This document shows, in pieces, positions 48,831 to 60,780 of a stretch of 64,000 bases of DNA. Under the pieces are notes generated by a model. It saw only the letters and a list, made by a program, of their open reading frames with translations. It made no database searches and had not been told where the DNA came from. Position 1 is the stretch's first letter; every line of letters begins with the position of its first letter. Source of the stretch: Casuarina equisetifolia (Eukaryota; Streptophyta; Magnoliopsida; Fagales; Casuarinaceae); contig CM052356.1 of NCBI GenBank assembly GCA_028551475.1, forward strand, positions 32,205,884 through 32,269,883, given 5' to 3'. The position numbers were made by a program, and so were the translations under genes.

Positions 48831-49842
48831 TTCCATGCTTCAGCTCTTATCTTTAACAGTTCTATTCTTTACCAATTTTAGCAATCTTTCGTCGACAAAC
48901 AGAGGGCAGGACTCCAACATAAACAATATCATGTCATGACTCGCATTTCACTGGACCATCTTGAATCGCTGCTTTGGAAATTACACGGAATATCTTCATA
49001 ATAATAGAACGGGGTTATGAATATGGGACTTCCTCGCTTACATCAAGGACATAAATCTTGGCTGATGTTCGCTTGAATTTGCATTGGATTTTCAATGAAA
49101 ATGATGAACATCCAAGTTGCATAAAAACAAACAAGATTGCACATGAGCGAACACAGTCGACATTCTGGCTTCACCTCCCTGCAACCGAACGGAAAACAGC
49201 TCCGTCGAATCGGCAGGCGAGTTTCATACCAGAACTCCCTTTACATGTAAGAAAGAATAGGTCAATCTCCGGAACCTGAACCTCCATCACTTTAAGCAAC
49301 CATTACAGAGTCAGAATCCCATAATAGTTGTTGTTAACTCGAAATAAAGCATACTAGAATCACTACATTCTCAGAATAACCTAATCACAGTTCGGAAGAG
49401 ATCAAGAGACAAAATTGGAAGCTGATGTAATATGTAAGAAAACCAGGAAATGAATAACAAGTATCAACCATAAACTTAAAAATAGAGAAGATCTTATAAC
49501 ACCCGAGATGCAATAGGTCAGATCCAAGACTGGCCTGAAAGGAACTTGGGCGAATCAAGAACCCTTTCAATGCAATCAGATACCTTTCTGAATAGAGAGC
49601 GATGGCTAGGTTTAGATCTAAAGAGCAGTATATAGTTCCAGTAAAAGGGCCACAAACAGTAATGGAAGAAAGAGAGAACATTTCAGCTGGATTCCAAGAC
49701 GAAATCACCGAGAACCACGGGAAAGCGCAAGAACAAATCTACAACATACTGGATTAGATATCAAGAGCAACGATATAAACAAAGCAGAATCACATGCAAG
49801 TGAAAATCACTGATTTAGATTAGCAGATTCAAAAGAGCTGAG

Positions 49843-50020
49843 GTGTAGAGCTCCCTTCAATCCAAAGAATGATCTAACTTGAGGCAATAAAGCTCCTGAG
49901 GTATGCAAACCACAAGCCTATCCTGTAACATCGTGTAAACAGATAGGGCTGTGGGATCCATAACTCGGCAGCTCGATCCACCCAGCAAAACCCTCCATTG
50001 GACCTCAAGGAGCTCCACTC
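49843..50020 (-). ncRNA. MIR159: MIR159 precursor hairpin
   Basis: On the minus strand the 3' arm 49866-49846 reads TTTGGATTGAAGGGAGCTCT plus A, identical to the conserved plant miR159a. The 5' arm at 50015-49995 carries the expected star (GAGCTCCTTGAGGTCCAATG plus G). The arms pair from GTGGAGCTCC at the base, and the precursor is about 178 nt, near the 184 nt of Arabidopsis MIR159a. The long stem also has the inner paired blocks typical of the miR159/miR319 family (TATGGATCCCA on the 5' side, CCTCAGGAGCTTTA on the 3' side). miR159 acts in the cytoplasm through ARGONAUTE1 to repress GAMYB-type transcripts in anther, seed and stress programmes. Confidence 0.95.
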
Positions 50021-50475
50021 CATAAACACCTAGAACCCTAACCCCACTTCAACCCAGAAAACGAAACTACATATTTCGGTCCCCCAAATCTCCTCCCCAC
50101 CCACGGAGAAGATATGTGAAGTTGAGAAGAATAGATAAAAGAAAACCCTAAGGAGCCTTACTATTCATCAAAACAACTCGGCCATGGAAGAAGTAGTGAA
50201 TTCTCTCGCACTTCCAATGAATTAGAATGGGAAGTTTCAAGTCTTCCTGAAACCACCTCGTCAGTTCAGCAGAAACTACAGATAAGTCTTGTCAACAACG
50301 AATTATCTCATATCGGATCGAAACAAAAGCCCACAGAGAGCTCACAGATCGTCAGCCGATAAGGCCAGGACAACGCACTCCAAACCATCTACATGAATCC
50401 AGCAGCAACTCTAAGAACCCTAACCACCTCGTAAATCCCATCCATTCCCACCCATCAAAACCTATGGTGGTGCAT

Positions 50476-50532
50476 TCAGACCAATGCAACGACGACCAGA
50501 ACTGGCCGTCCACGCGCTTGAAAGCCACTCAT
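50476..50532 (-). CDS. 18-codon ORF at the 5' end of the pri-miR159 transcript
   Basis: ATG at 50532 opens MSGFQARGRPVLVVVALV and a TGA at 50476-50478. It is the first ATG after the predicted cap (about 50560). Short first ORFs in primary miRNA transcripts have been proposed to encode miPEPs, but nothing here proves translation. Confidence 0.25.
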   Translation of the reverse strand: MSGFQARGRPVLVVVALV

Positions 50533-50582
50533 GAGAGACTTTCGAAGCTTGGGTAATGTAAGGTTAGAAAACGAAGGGAGGG

Positions 50583-50592
50583 TATTTTTATA
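50583..50592 (-). promoter_or_regulatory. TATA box of the MIR159 gene
   Basis: TATAAAAATA on the minus strand, about 570 bases upstream of the precursor hairpin and followed by a C/T-rich cap region. Predicted start of transcription about 50560. Confidence 0.6.
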
Positions 50593-50759
50593 GTGCTTAG
50601 GGATGATAAATAAATGGTGGGGGACGGCGGGGGCTGTTTTCTTTACCCTTTCGCGAAAGGTCTCGGGAACCGGCAACTGTTTGTAAGATTCGCCGGTGTA
50701 CATGATATCACGTGCCTGCACTGTCCACGATATATACAAAGAATTTATCGTTGCTTTGA

Positions 50760-53050
50760 CTGAGCACAGTGATTCCCGGACACCGAGAAATACGTTTAAA
50801 CTACGTCCCAGCCGCTGCGGAACGAGGAAAGCATCGGGAGGGAAAGGATTCTGCTGTCCAAAGCACGCAGGCGCGAGTTACCATAGGTGGCTCCGTTGAT
50901 GCAGAAAAAGTAAACATCAAATCATCGACAGTGACTGCATGTGCAAGAGAGTTAAAAAAGGAAAAAGGAAGCAGCGCCCTTGAACCGTGCTTGCAGCATG
51001 ATTTAGTGGAGACGGTGATTTGGGAAACTTTAAAATCAGCCTAAAGATGCTGCCATCTTTGTTCCCTGGGATGGGATGAGATGAGATGGGATGCTCTTTG
51101 GTTATCCTTTCTTTTGTGAACAGTTCTTTCTGGGCTCCATGGATCCTGTCAGTTGCCCTCCTTGTTCGACACCCCTCTGGTTCCTTTCCAAAATCGACTT
51201 ATCTTTTTTCCGTGCAAAGAAAACACAAATGCAAGTAAACATTTGCCGAAACAAATGTGAGTCACATTTTCAAGGTTTAAGCCTTCTTGAGGGGGAAAAA
51301 AATTCCCTTAATAATAAATAATTATTTGTAAAGAGAGAAGAGAATGCCACATTTTTATTGTTGGAATTTTCTTTCTTTATAGGGATGATTTAATATGCTG
51401 AAATTGAATAATTAGATAAATAAATAAAAAGTAGTTGTAAAACCTGAGACCTTTTAAAAAACGAAAATAATGCTGTCTTATGCCTTTAAATAACAAAATG
51501 TATAATCAAATCAATTATTAGGTAGTTATACCAACTTATATATTATTCCTTATTTCATCTTTGAAGGGACATGCTATGTCCAAAAATGGTTTAAGTCCAG
51601 TTTGGAAAAATTAATAATAAAGGTCCTAGGTATCATCTTAGGTTAAAAAAAAAAATCGATTACTAAAACAGTGTGAGACGACTTTTAGTAATATGAAATC
51701 ATAAGAAATATGAAAAATATTTTATTAAATTGTAAAGTATAAAATATCAAAACTTGGAGATAGTTTTACAAATTATCTATCTTTCCTTTTTAAGTCCTTA
51801 TGTCCTTATTTGTACCCTGCCCTCTCGTCTCAGAAGGAAAGCATGATCGAACGATTACAATAACGGAAGATACGCAAATGGAAAACTAACAATAAAAGAA
51901 AACACGAAAATGGAAAACTAACAGTAAAAGAAAACCATCATGACCGCAAATGGCCATATCTTGCTAACTTCGTAAGATATTCTCATGCTTGTTTTGCTTA
52001 AACTTCATTGAATTTACATTTACTCATTGATATCATGGCAGTCCAATTCTAGCAAAACTTTGTATTAATTCATTGGTACGATAGTAGTCCAATTTTGCAT
52101 TAATTCGTTGATCATGAATATTGTTAAGGTCAATGTATAGGATAATAGAGTTTATATTGAGAAGAAAAATACTTGTAATGTTTGGTATAAGATTGGAAAG
52201 TTGTCTTGATTGAACTTTTATATAGTATTGAGGTAGCTTTTCGTTGTATATTTTAACCTAATTTTACAAATGGACTCATTCTTGATCGGTGAAAAACTGA
52301 GTTTAAATAACGGGACATTATATAATCTTATAAACACTTGGGATGATTTTAAAAAATCATGAAACGAGATTTTAAGAGAGCACTCATGAGATAATGAAAG
52401 CGGAAACCGGACGGGAGGCTGGAACCTTGTCGGTCGACACGTGGCGGTGGAGTGGCTGGAAAAGTCTGAGACGAATGGATGGCAGTTGTTGAAAGGAGTT
52501 AATTTTTTTCTTGATTAGACAGAAAGCAGCGCCGATGTGACTTTACGAGCCTGCCTGTTGGGGGCCCCCACGTTGTCACTGACCACCTTGTTTCCCTTCC
52601 CTACAGTCACCCACATACTAACCTCGCTACAGATTCTGCCACGTCTGTGTAAAAGTAAGATTGCCCCACTCAGAGTGAGGAGATTCGCAAGGGGGGGAAT
52701 CGTAGTTTGGACTACGGTGGGGGGTTACGCGGAGGAGAGGGGACACAAAATCTAGGCCTAGATCCGGATTACTACGGCCTGACGACTGCGCCACGCATGT
52801 ATTCTTCGGAGTCTTGACGGACAGATTGGGATACGTGGACGGTCAAGATTGTCTCCTTTTTCTTTCTGGGTAATCCCTCGTTTTGAGCGTTCTTTTTGAC
52901 CAATAGTTGAGAGCATAATTGAACGGCTGGAGACGCGGCCCTGTGGAAGCACGGACCATTCTCAAAGCGGTGTTAAAACATGTGCTTACGCGTGGTGGGT
53001 CCATAATCGAAACCTGAATATGATTTCTTAGAGGATTATAATTTCACATC
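50760..53050. other. intergenic DNA upstream of MIR159
   Basis: AT-rich to 52370, then a GC-richer low-copy segment (52380-53050) with ABRE-like ACACGTGGC at 52437-52445 and TACGTGG at 52832-52838, and small hairpins (CGTAGT..ACTACG near 52710). No exon recognised. It may be regulatory or a gene relic. Confidence 0.4.
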
Positions 53051-53384
53051 ATCCCCTACATAGACACCTATGTACGGTGGCGGTGGTGGGAATGGGGTGG
53101 CCCTTCCTAAGAGTACAAAAACAAAAAAGAGCCACTAAAATTTGTATTGGCGGACCGAAGAAGATAAATCGAAGCACTAAAAGGAGTAAAAAGGGACATG
53201 TCAAGTGATGCCATCCGAAAAACGTGCGAGCACTGAACAAAAAGATGGGCAGATGGTGATGTCAAGTAGCAAAATGCGGTAGACATTGCAATGAAGTTTG
53301 TCATAGAAAAGAATCTTTCCATTGTGTAAAGAAATAACGATAAAGTGTGGATGATAAAAAGAAAAAACATAATAATTATCATAT
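53050..53384 (-). mobile_element. copia element A, downstream fragment
   Basis: Minus-strand reading in shifting frames gives a copia GAG-pre-integrase relic: DNYYVFSFYHPHFIV, then LHNGKILFYDK, a WHHL tract (decayed WHHRLGH) and CFCTLRKGHPIP (decayed CxxCxxGKxxxLPF). It continues the protease end that stops at 59067, so it is the same element split by element B. It is truncated at about 53050. Confidence 0.7.
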
Positions 53385-53651
53385 TGAAGAAATTGTGAAA
53401 ACGTTTTACTATTTTTATTAATGGAATAAAAGTTTGAATAAAACACATATAAGAAAAAGACAGCTTACTTAATTATAAGGATTAAAACCCTATATTTATA
53501 GAACGTAAGACTTAATCAATTTAAAAAAATTAACATATATACAATAATTACAAGACATTGAGCATTATTCTAAGACCCAACATGATAATATGGTAGGTCA
53601 CCTAATATAATAACATAATAGGTGTGATTAATACATTTTCAATCTTCAACA
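53385..53651 (-). repeat. 3' LTR of copia element B
   Basis: 267 bp, paired with 58803-59066. On the minus strand a purine-rich TTTGAAGGGAGG (53652-53663) directly precedes it as polypurine tract. Confidence 0.88.
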
Positions 53652-54239
53652 CCTCCCTTCAAACTGGGGGTTGAAAGAAATCCAAAACCCTAAGCTTGCT
53701 AAAGAGATGATAATGTTGATTTGTTCTTAAAGTTTTGGTCAGAATATCTATAGATTAGTCACCATTCCTAACATGTAATGTGCTAATTAAACCATAATAT
53801 ATTGTTTCTGAAATAAAATGACAAGAAACATTTATGTGCTTGGTCTTATGATGAAATACTAGGTTTTCTATTAATTTTTATGTTGCCTCATTATCACAAT
53901 ATAACAATACTAGTAGTGAAACATTGATTTTCGTATCTTTTAATAGACCAACCACCTAAATGATTTCACAAGTAGTGGTTGTCATGACCTTATATTCGGC
54001 TTCTATTAAAGAAAGAGTCATTACTAGTTTTTTTTTTTCAAGAAATTATTAAATATCCAAGTGTAAGACAAAAATAAGTAGTAGATTGGTGTGTCATAAG
54101 GCATTTTGTATAGTTGGCATCATAAAAAGTTTGCAAGAAAATCATCATTCAAAGGAAAGAATAAATTAAGCCTTATTGTCCTTTGAGATACTTAACAATG
54201 TGGAGAGTTGCCTTCTAGTGGGATCACTTAAGAGCATGC

Positions 54240-55110
54240 ATGAGCTAACTTAAGAAGTGTACTGAAAAAGTTATGTAAGGACATGTCATATCAAGATAAT
54301 TTAGCTTACTAATAAATTGTTGACAATTAAAGATGTTCTCAAATGGTGGATCATCTATTTGTGGATGAACTTGCTCATTATATTTTAAGCTAGTGAGTAA
54401 GACATTTGTCTCCATGAGATTTTTAACAAACTTTACAATTGATAGTCCTAATTCAAAAATCAATTCTAAGATATACTTACGTTAACTAAGATGCATGCCA
54501 TTTGAATATCAAAAGATCTCAATCCCAATAAAATACTTGAGTTCTCCTAAATCCTTAACTCGAAATGTAGAATGAAGATAAATTTGTAAAGCCTCAATTT
54601 CTTGTGTATTATCACTAGTGATTAAGATGTCATCCATATATATAGTACTAAAACAATATTACTATTTTGTCTTTTAGTGAAAAGAGAATAATCGTATAGT
54701 GACTGTCGATAACTAATAGACACTAGAGCTTTTGTAAACATTTCATTCCACTATTGTGAAGTTTGTTTTAACCTATACAAAGATTTCCTTAACCAACATA
54801 CTTTGGACCTCTTTTCAAAAGGACTTCTAAGTGGTGGTTTCATATATACTTTCCATCTAAGTCTTCCTATAGAAACACATTATGGATGTTGATTTATTGA
54901 ATAGTCCATTTACGTTATAAAGTAATAGATAATACATCTTTAATTGTCATAGATTTTGATATAAGAGAGAAAGTCGCATGATAATTTATCATTTTTGTCT
55001 AACTATAACCTTTTGCTACTAGACGAGCCTTAAAGCGCTCAATACTCCTATCAGCATGATATTTAACCTTATATACCCATTTACATCCTATGAGTTTTCT
55101 AGCTCTACTA
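54240..55110 (-). pseudogene. element B reverse transcriptase relic
   Basis: Fragments in several frames: [12 protein letters not shown] text near 55030, KSLYRLKQTSQ (normally YGLKQ) near 54770, catalytic YMDDILIT at 54617-54640, and FISKLNYLDMTCPYITFSV (normally KLNYL..RPDI) near 54270. Stops and frameshifts throughout. Confidence 0.8.
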
Positions 55111-55733
55111 GTTCTCATATTTCATTCGATTCTAATGCTTTCATTTCTTGATCTATGACATCTCTCCATCTAGAATCCTTAATTGTTTCATGATAGAACA
55201 AAGATTTTATTTTAGGTGAAATGGCTGCTATGAAATGTTGATGCTAAATGGATAAATGTGTATAAGATACATAGTTAGAGATGGGGTATTGTATGGATAA
55301 ATTGACAATGTTATTCTAGACATAATCTTGAGTCCAAATGGGTGGTCTGAACATTCTAGTAGATCCTCTAGGAAGTGATGAAGGGATTATGGGATTAGAC
55401 ATGGTTGGTGAGTAAGGATCATCCTCTGTCTCATCATAAGTGAAAACATGAGGCAAGGTAGAAGAAGGATTTGGAATCTCCAAGATAAAATCATTGGGTT
55501 GGTTGCCTAATATATTGGAAGTGGTAATATCTGATATAGTATAAGTGATAGTATAAAGAATGAAATTTAATTATATAGGAGGGATTACTTGAACATCTGA
55601 ATTAAGGTAACTTTAATAACTTATTAGGTAGGCTCCTCATCTCGGGATGACATCATAGGAAATTTTGAAGAATGAGACCCAATCTCTATGTTTGTGAAAG
55701 GGAAAACATTTTAATGAAAATGAACATCACGAT

Positions 55734-56270
55734 TCACAATTTTTTTTTTCTTTCAGTGTCATAAAATTTATAACATATTTGCCCAAAAGGGTATCTCATG
55801 AAAATACTGAGAATAGCTCGATGGGCAAAATTATGTTTATGCCCCACCACTGAAGCATAAGAAAGACAACCGAAGACTTGAAATCTAAAAAGGTCAAGAG
55901 CTTTCCAATGAATCATTTCATAATGAGATTTCCTATGTAAGATTGAAGAAGGAATATGATTGATAATGTGTATGATAGTGAGTATACACTTACCCTAAAA
56001 ATGTGTGGGCATGTGACCTTAAAATTTTAATGTTTGTGCAACATCTAATAGGTGACAATGTTTACATTCTATCACACCATTATGTTGCGGGGTATATACA
56101 TATGAACTTTCATGCATTATACCTCTTGATGACAATAATTTATCACATGAGGAATTAAAGAAATCAATTGCATTATCAAAATGAATGTATTTGATTCTAA
56201 TACTGAAATAATTTTTAATTGTGTTAAAGCAATGTTCCAAATGTAATATCATTTTAGTCTTATATTTCAT
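55734..56270 (-). pseudogene. element B integrase relic
   Basis: Two readable pieces: 56270-56019 with SSRGIMHESSYVYTPQHNGV (Glu of the triad replaced around VIECKH) and 55916-55734 with FRFQVFGCLSYAS and RYPFGQICYKFYD, the integrase C-terminal block. Both end in stops. Confidence 0.82.
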
Positions 56271-57223
56271 AAGAAAAGTTTAAGCCTTTTGTGAAAAATC
56301 ATCAACAATGATTAGAAAATATTTTGAATCATCATCATTTGGGGCATGATATGGTCCCCAAATGTCCATATGGATTAAATCAAAAAGATTTTTAACATTT
56401 TGAGTGCAAACAATGAATGGATCATGTGTTTACTTAGCAAGAGGGCAAATTGAACAATGTAATCAGAAGACAAATTTTTTTTTTAAATCATTCAAAAATT
56501 TAAATTTAGATAAAGACATGTGACCAAGTTTTAAACGTCATAGATGAAAATCAAGGTCATTACTTGCTGAAGTAATTGAAAGGGCCAATGCAATATTGAA
56601 AAATTTGCTAACATGCCTATTTTTAGGGTGTAAGAAAAAATAAAATCATCGTATTCTACCAATTCCTTTAACGTCACCTGTTGAGAGATTCTAAAACACA
56701 AATAAATTAGCATAGAAAACTACTAAATAATTATTCTCAACAATGAATTTAGTTATGGACAACAAATTATATTTGAAATCACAAGAATAAAGTACAGTAT
56801 GTAAATTCAAATTGTTAGCGAGGGTTATGGAACCAGTGTGGGTGACTTGGGTTAGTTTCTCATTTGGTAGTTTAATAGACTAGACTTAGACATGCATTTA
56901 ATAAGAAATTCTGAGTAATTAAAATCAACAGTAATATGATTACTGACTTTATTATTTATAATCTAAATGTAAGAAAAAGATTTTGAAATACCTACTCCAT
57001 TAGAATGAGAGGTCCTACCATAGTCTTACTTAATTAGATAGATAATACAGTCATACTACTCTAGTATAAAAATGCAGTGACTAAGCTCAATAGTGGCCAA
57101 ATTGTCAATAGAGTTACGAACAAAATTCTTGTGACTCGGAGGATAGTCATTAAGCTTGTAATAAACATTTTTCTTATGTTCAAAAAGCTAACAATGCTCA
57201 CATTGAAAGCCCTTAAAATGATA

Positions 57224-57265
57224 ACAACTTTCCTTGTGGTGCCCCTTGTATCCACAATGCTCACA
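57224..57265 (-). pseudogene. element B gag zinc knuckle
   Basis: CEHCGYKGHHKESC, an intact CCHC motif, inside an otherwise decayed gag region at about 57000-58700. Confidence 0.8.
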
Positions 57266-58788
57266 TTTGGGCTTATTAGAAACCTTAGATGACATGTCAG
57301 TTTGCCTTACTTTGAGTGAAAACGATGTGTCATTTTCGTGGTGCAAAGATAGTGTCCTAATTGACTTATTAGGCCCAAGTGCTACAACAAATGGCTCAGA
57401 TGTGGACTAGCTTGTTGAGTCGGTCCATAGGTCATCTTAAAAGTTTGAGAATCATTGGTTGTCTTCTCTGGACCTCCATACTAGTATTCAACATTGTTGG
57501 AGATTGAGTAAGCTTGCAAAACATTGGGAAGTGACCTCATGAGTAGAAATGCTCATCTATTCCTCTTAAAAATTGATAGAACTTCATGTACTATTGATGA
57601 AGTTTCTAGCTATCGATTTTGGACATTTTTGGTGAATCTAAAGTCATCAATGATATGTACTTGTCTCATAATGCTTTCACTGGATAAAATAAGAAGCAAT
57701 CGATCCACCTAATTGTTTGTGGAGCTTAATTTGTTTAGAAGGTTGTAGATCTAGGTTGGGTCAACATGGTTGTAATGAATACAAAGCTCATTCTAAAGAT
57801 CAGCGGCATTGATTATGTAAATTAGGGCTTCATAGAGCTACCCAAATAGTGAGTTAAGGATAAAAAAAAAACAATTTGTATTACAATGTTCCCAAATAGG
57901 CAAATAGGATGAATTTTCAACCAAAGCAAGGTATTTGCCATCCACGAATACTAGCTTGTTCTTGGAGAGAAGGGCGAGTTTCATAACATGACTTCACATA
58001 GCATAATTACTAGAGCTATGATGTTTGAAGCCAACTAAAAGAGCTCCACTAGTGTTATCAAGCAGTAGATATAAGGAATCGTTTAGGATTTGTGATGATC
58101 AAAATTGGGGAAACATAACCTTCATGATGACCAATTTAGCACCCGATTGATCCCCTTTCTCCTGGTGACTTTTCCAGGCATGAGGAGCAACATATGGAGT
58201 AATCGGTGGTTGAAAAGGATTTGACTTGGTAACCATGACAAAGCCAAAAAAGTCTCTAAGCTACTCATACTGGGAAATATCCAAGAAAAACAATGGTTTG
58301 ATAGAGTATCCAAACCACAACAACGAATCAAAATAATCATATAGAACAGAAGTGAGAAGGAAACGAGAAAATACCAAGGTTTATATGATTTCTTGGTGTG
58401 AACAACAGAGTTAAAATCAATAAATAAAGCATAATTCTTTTTGCCAAAGAGAGAGAAAATACAAAATAATTAGTCATTGTGGGTGCAACATGCACCTTTC
58501 CACCAGAATGAAAGAGAAAACAAAATAAAGATTACATTGTTCTATCAGAATGAGAGAGAAAACCAAATAATGAGTTCATGTTGCAACCAAATAAAGATTA
58601 CACCTTTCCATTTGGAAGAGAGAGAAAAGAACCCACATAAGTTGAAGAGCTTTGTTGGAGAAAAGAACAAAATAGTGGTAAGATCAAGAAACCCAAAAGC
58701 AATTCCTTTATTTAATTAACAAAGATGCAGCCAAAGATCATGAAAAAAAAAAGATTGCAAACTACAAAATGAACTCACAAGATCGTTA

Positions 58789-58802
58789 GGCTCTTAATAC
58801 CA
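58789..58802 (-). other. primer-binding site of element B
   Basis: TGGTATTAAGAGCC on the minus strand immediately inside the 5' LTR, a diverged initiator Met-tRNA site. Confidence 0.75.
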
Positions 58803-59066
58803 TGAAGATATTGTGAAAATATTCTATTATTTTCATTAATAAGATAAAAGTCTGAACAAAACCCATACAAGAGAAAGATGGCTTTAGTTACAAGGATTAA
58901 AACCCTATATTTATAGAACATAAGACCTAATCTATTTAGGAAAATTAACATATACACAATAACTATAATATATAAAGCCTTATTCTATGACCTAACATAG
59001 TAACATGGTAAGTCACCCAATATGGTAACGTGGTAGGTGTGATTAACACTTGTCCAATCTTCAACA
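58803..59066 (-). repeat. 5' LTR of copia element B
   Basis: 264 bp, starts TGTTGAAGATTGG on the minus strand, paired with 53385-53651. Confidence 0.88.
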
Positions 59067-60430
59067 AATACAAGACTATATGCAATAGGGAACAATACTA
59101 AAATATCATAAAAGCAAAATGAAGGAGAAGATGACTCAATAATACTTGTGTGGGTAATAGCAAAAGAAACATTATTACCCCCTCTCAAGTTGTTAGGAAT
59201 CCACATATTAAGTAGTAGGAGACAAGACATCAAGATTATTTATCACATGATAGATGCTCCAAAGTTAGTATACCAATAATTAATAAGCAAAGCCAAGGGT
59301 GGGGGTGACATAACAAGGGCATAATAAGCCACTAAGGATAAAGTGACATCGTACACTTGAGGAGGTTGTTGAAGATGGTGGGCCTGGGATGGGGATGGGT
59401 GGTAGGATTGAGAATTGGATATGGTGTAATGGGCTTAGGGAGTAGAGCTTGTGGGTTGAAAAGCTTGCAACAATTAGCCACCATATGGCTTGGTCTATGA
59501 CAAAGCTAGCAAAACAGGCCATTGTGTTGGCACCCAATGCCACCTTGTTGTTGGTGGTGGTTTGTTAATATGGCTAGGGTAGTGAGGTAGGCAATAACTT
59601 GTTTAAAGAAGTGATGTGCTATTATAGGTGGGTTGGGATTGGCCATAAAGGAAACTATCAAGCCGTGGAAAGGTGAAAAATGGAGGTGGCTAGGCTAGAG
59701 AAGCTATAAATTGTTCTTGTTAAGCTATAAATGATGCCAATGAGGGCAAAGTTGCTTACTAAATCTACTTGTCCTTCATATGACAACAAGAGGTTATATA
59801 TGAACTTTTGATTGGGTAGTTAAGTTTTGGTTTGAATTGAGATGGTAATGGGTAGCCTAAAGTATTCATTGCCTAATTCTTTAAATAGGTTGGTATGATA
59901 CTCATTGCTCGACATTAGTTCATTGACGACAATGAGCAAATCTACCAAAGAAATTGCTTGTTAGAGATACTCAATAGTCATCCAATTTCTCTTTGTGTAG
60001 AGTGCTTGAAATTACATGTGAAGGGCAACGAAACAAGCAATGGAGTAAGCAAAGTGGGATCTAGCCAAATATGCCTATATTAAAGCTAATGCTATGTAGT
60101 TAGTCAATTAAGTTATGAATGGTTTTGTGAAGGTGGTGAGAAGCCACCCAAGGGCAATTTGGTCGTGGGACACCCATGCTGCATTGGCCAAGCTTGAGAC
60201 ATGTAAAGTAGGTGGGTTAGAGTGGGTAGTTTGTTACGGCTAAAGGAACTACAATGGGGCTTGTTTGTCTTGCCAACTATGCTTATCAAGTGAAAGGCAC
60301 AAAAATGGGATAATAAGGGTTTTTCAATAAATGTAGTTGAATCTATCAAGTCACTTACCAAATGGCAAGGAATAGATGATGGTTGGGGAAGGAGTTGACA
60401 TTGGAGCCACATGAGGAATTGGGAAAAGGG
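59067..60430 (-). mobile_element. copia element A, gag and protease fragment
   Basis: Minus-strand relic read in several frames. A gag N-terminal part lies at about 60430-60100, followed by decayed UBN2-like text and a CCHC knuckle at 59470-59511 (C*LCHRPSHMVANC, with a stop in the spacer). A protease site WYTNFGASIM near 59255 has lost its catalytic Asp (normally WYxDSGA). Then comes NNLRGGNNVSFAITHTSI, ending PIAYSLV exactly at the LTR of element B. Confidence 0.75.
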
Positions 60431-60780
60431 CAGGTGCTAAGTTAAGTTAGGTAGACATACCTAAAATTGGATAGGCCATCAAACAAAATTGACATTCTAG
60501 GAAAATACTTATGTTGGAGAGGCTTTAAATACCAAGTTAGAACCATTGGATCAATATAACATCATTGAAATTTGGCTAGAGAAGTAGAAGAATAGTATAG
60601 AAGAAATCCTAATAAAGATGACATTTTTATGATTTAATCTACTTAGTTTTGTAATAAAATCACTACAAATATATACAAATTAAACCCTAATCTAAATTTG
60701 AATTAAAGTTAGAGAATTTCATTTTTTTGAATTTAAATTAAAGTAAGTGTGGTGGACTAATATGAGATTTAGCTTATCTA
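60430..60780. other. unassigned spacer between copia relics
   Basis: No LTR, primer site or coding text recognised. It may contain the lost LTRs of element A or C. Confidence 0.3.

Larger units (their letters stand above)
48830..50560 (-). ncRNA. MIR159: probable pri-miR159 transcript
   Basis: Inferred transcript from a TATA box at 50583-50592 to an unknown 3' end (the left limit is arbitrary). It contains the MIR159 hairpin about 550 bases from the predicted cap. The region has no protein-coding frame of note, is less AT-rich than its flanks, and has no relation to the nearby transposons. A primary transcript of this size is normal for plant MIR159 genes. Confidence 0.5.
53385..59066 (-). 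mobile_element. copia element B, old, nested in element A
   Basis: 5682 bp. LTRs 53385-53651 and 58803-59066 share their ends (TGTTGAAGATT..CTTCA on the minus strand) and the block GGATTAAAACCCTATATTTA, but differ at roughly 15% of sites. The internal order on the minus strand is gag, integrase, reverse transcriptase, all with many stops and shifts. No target duplication remains recognisable. Far older than the element at 40491-47741. Confidence 0.9.

Noticed and set aside
49385..49708. 107-codon minus-strand frame downstream of the MIR159 hairpin
   Set aside because: No domain, no coding composition, and it lies in the inferred non-coding primary transcript.
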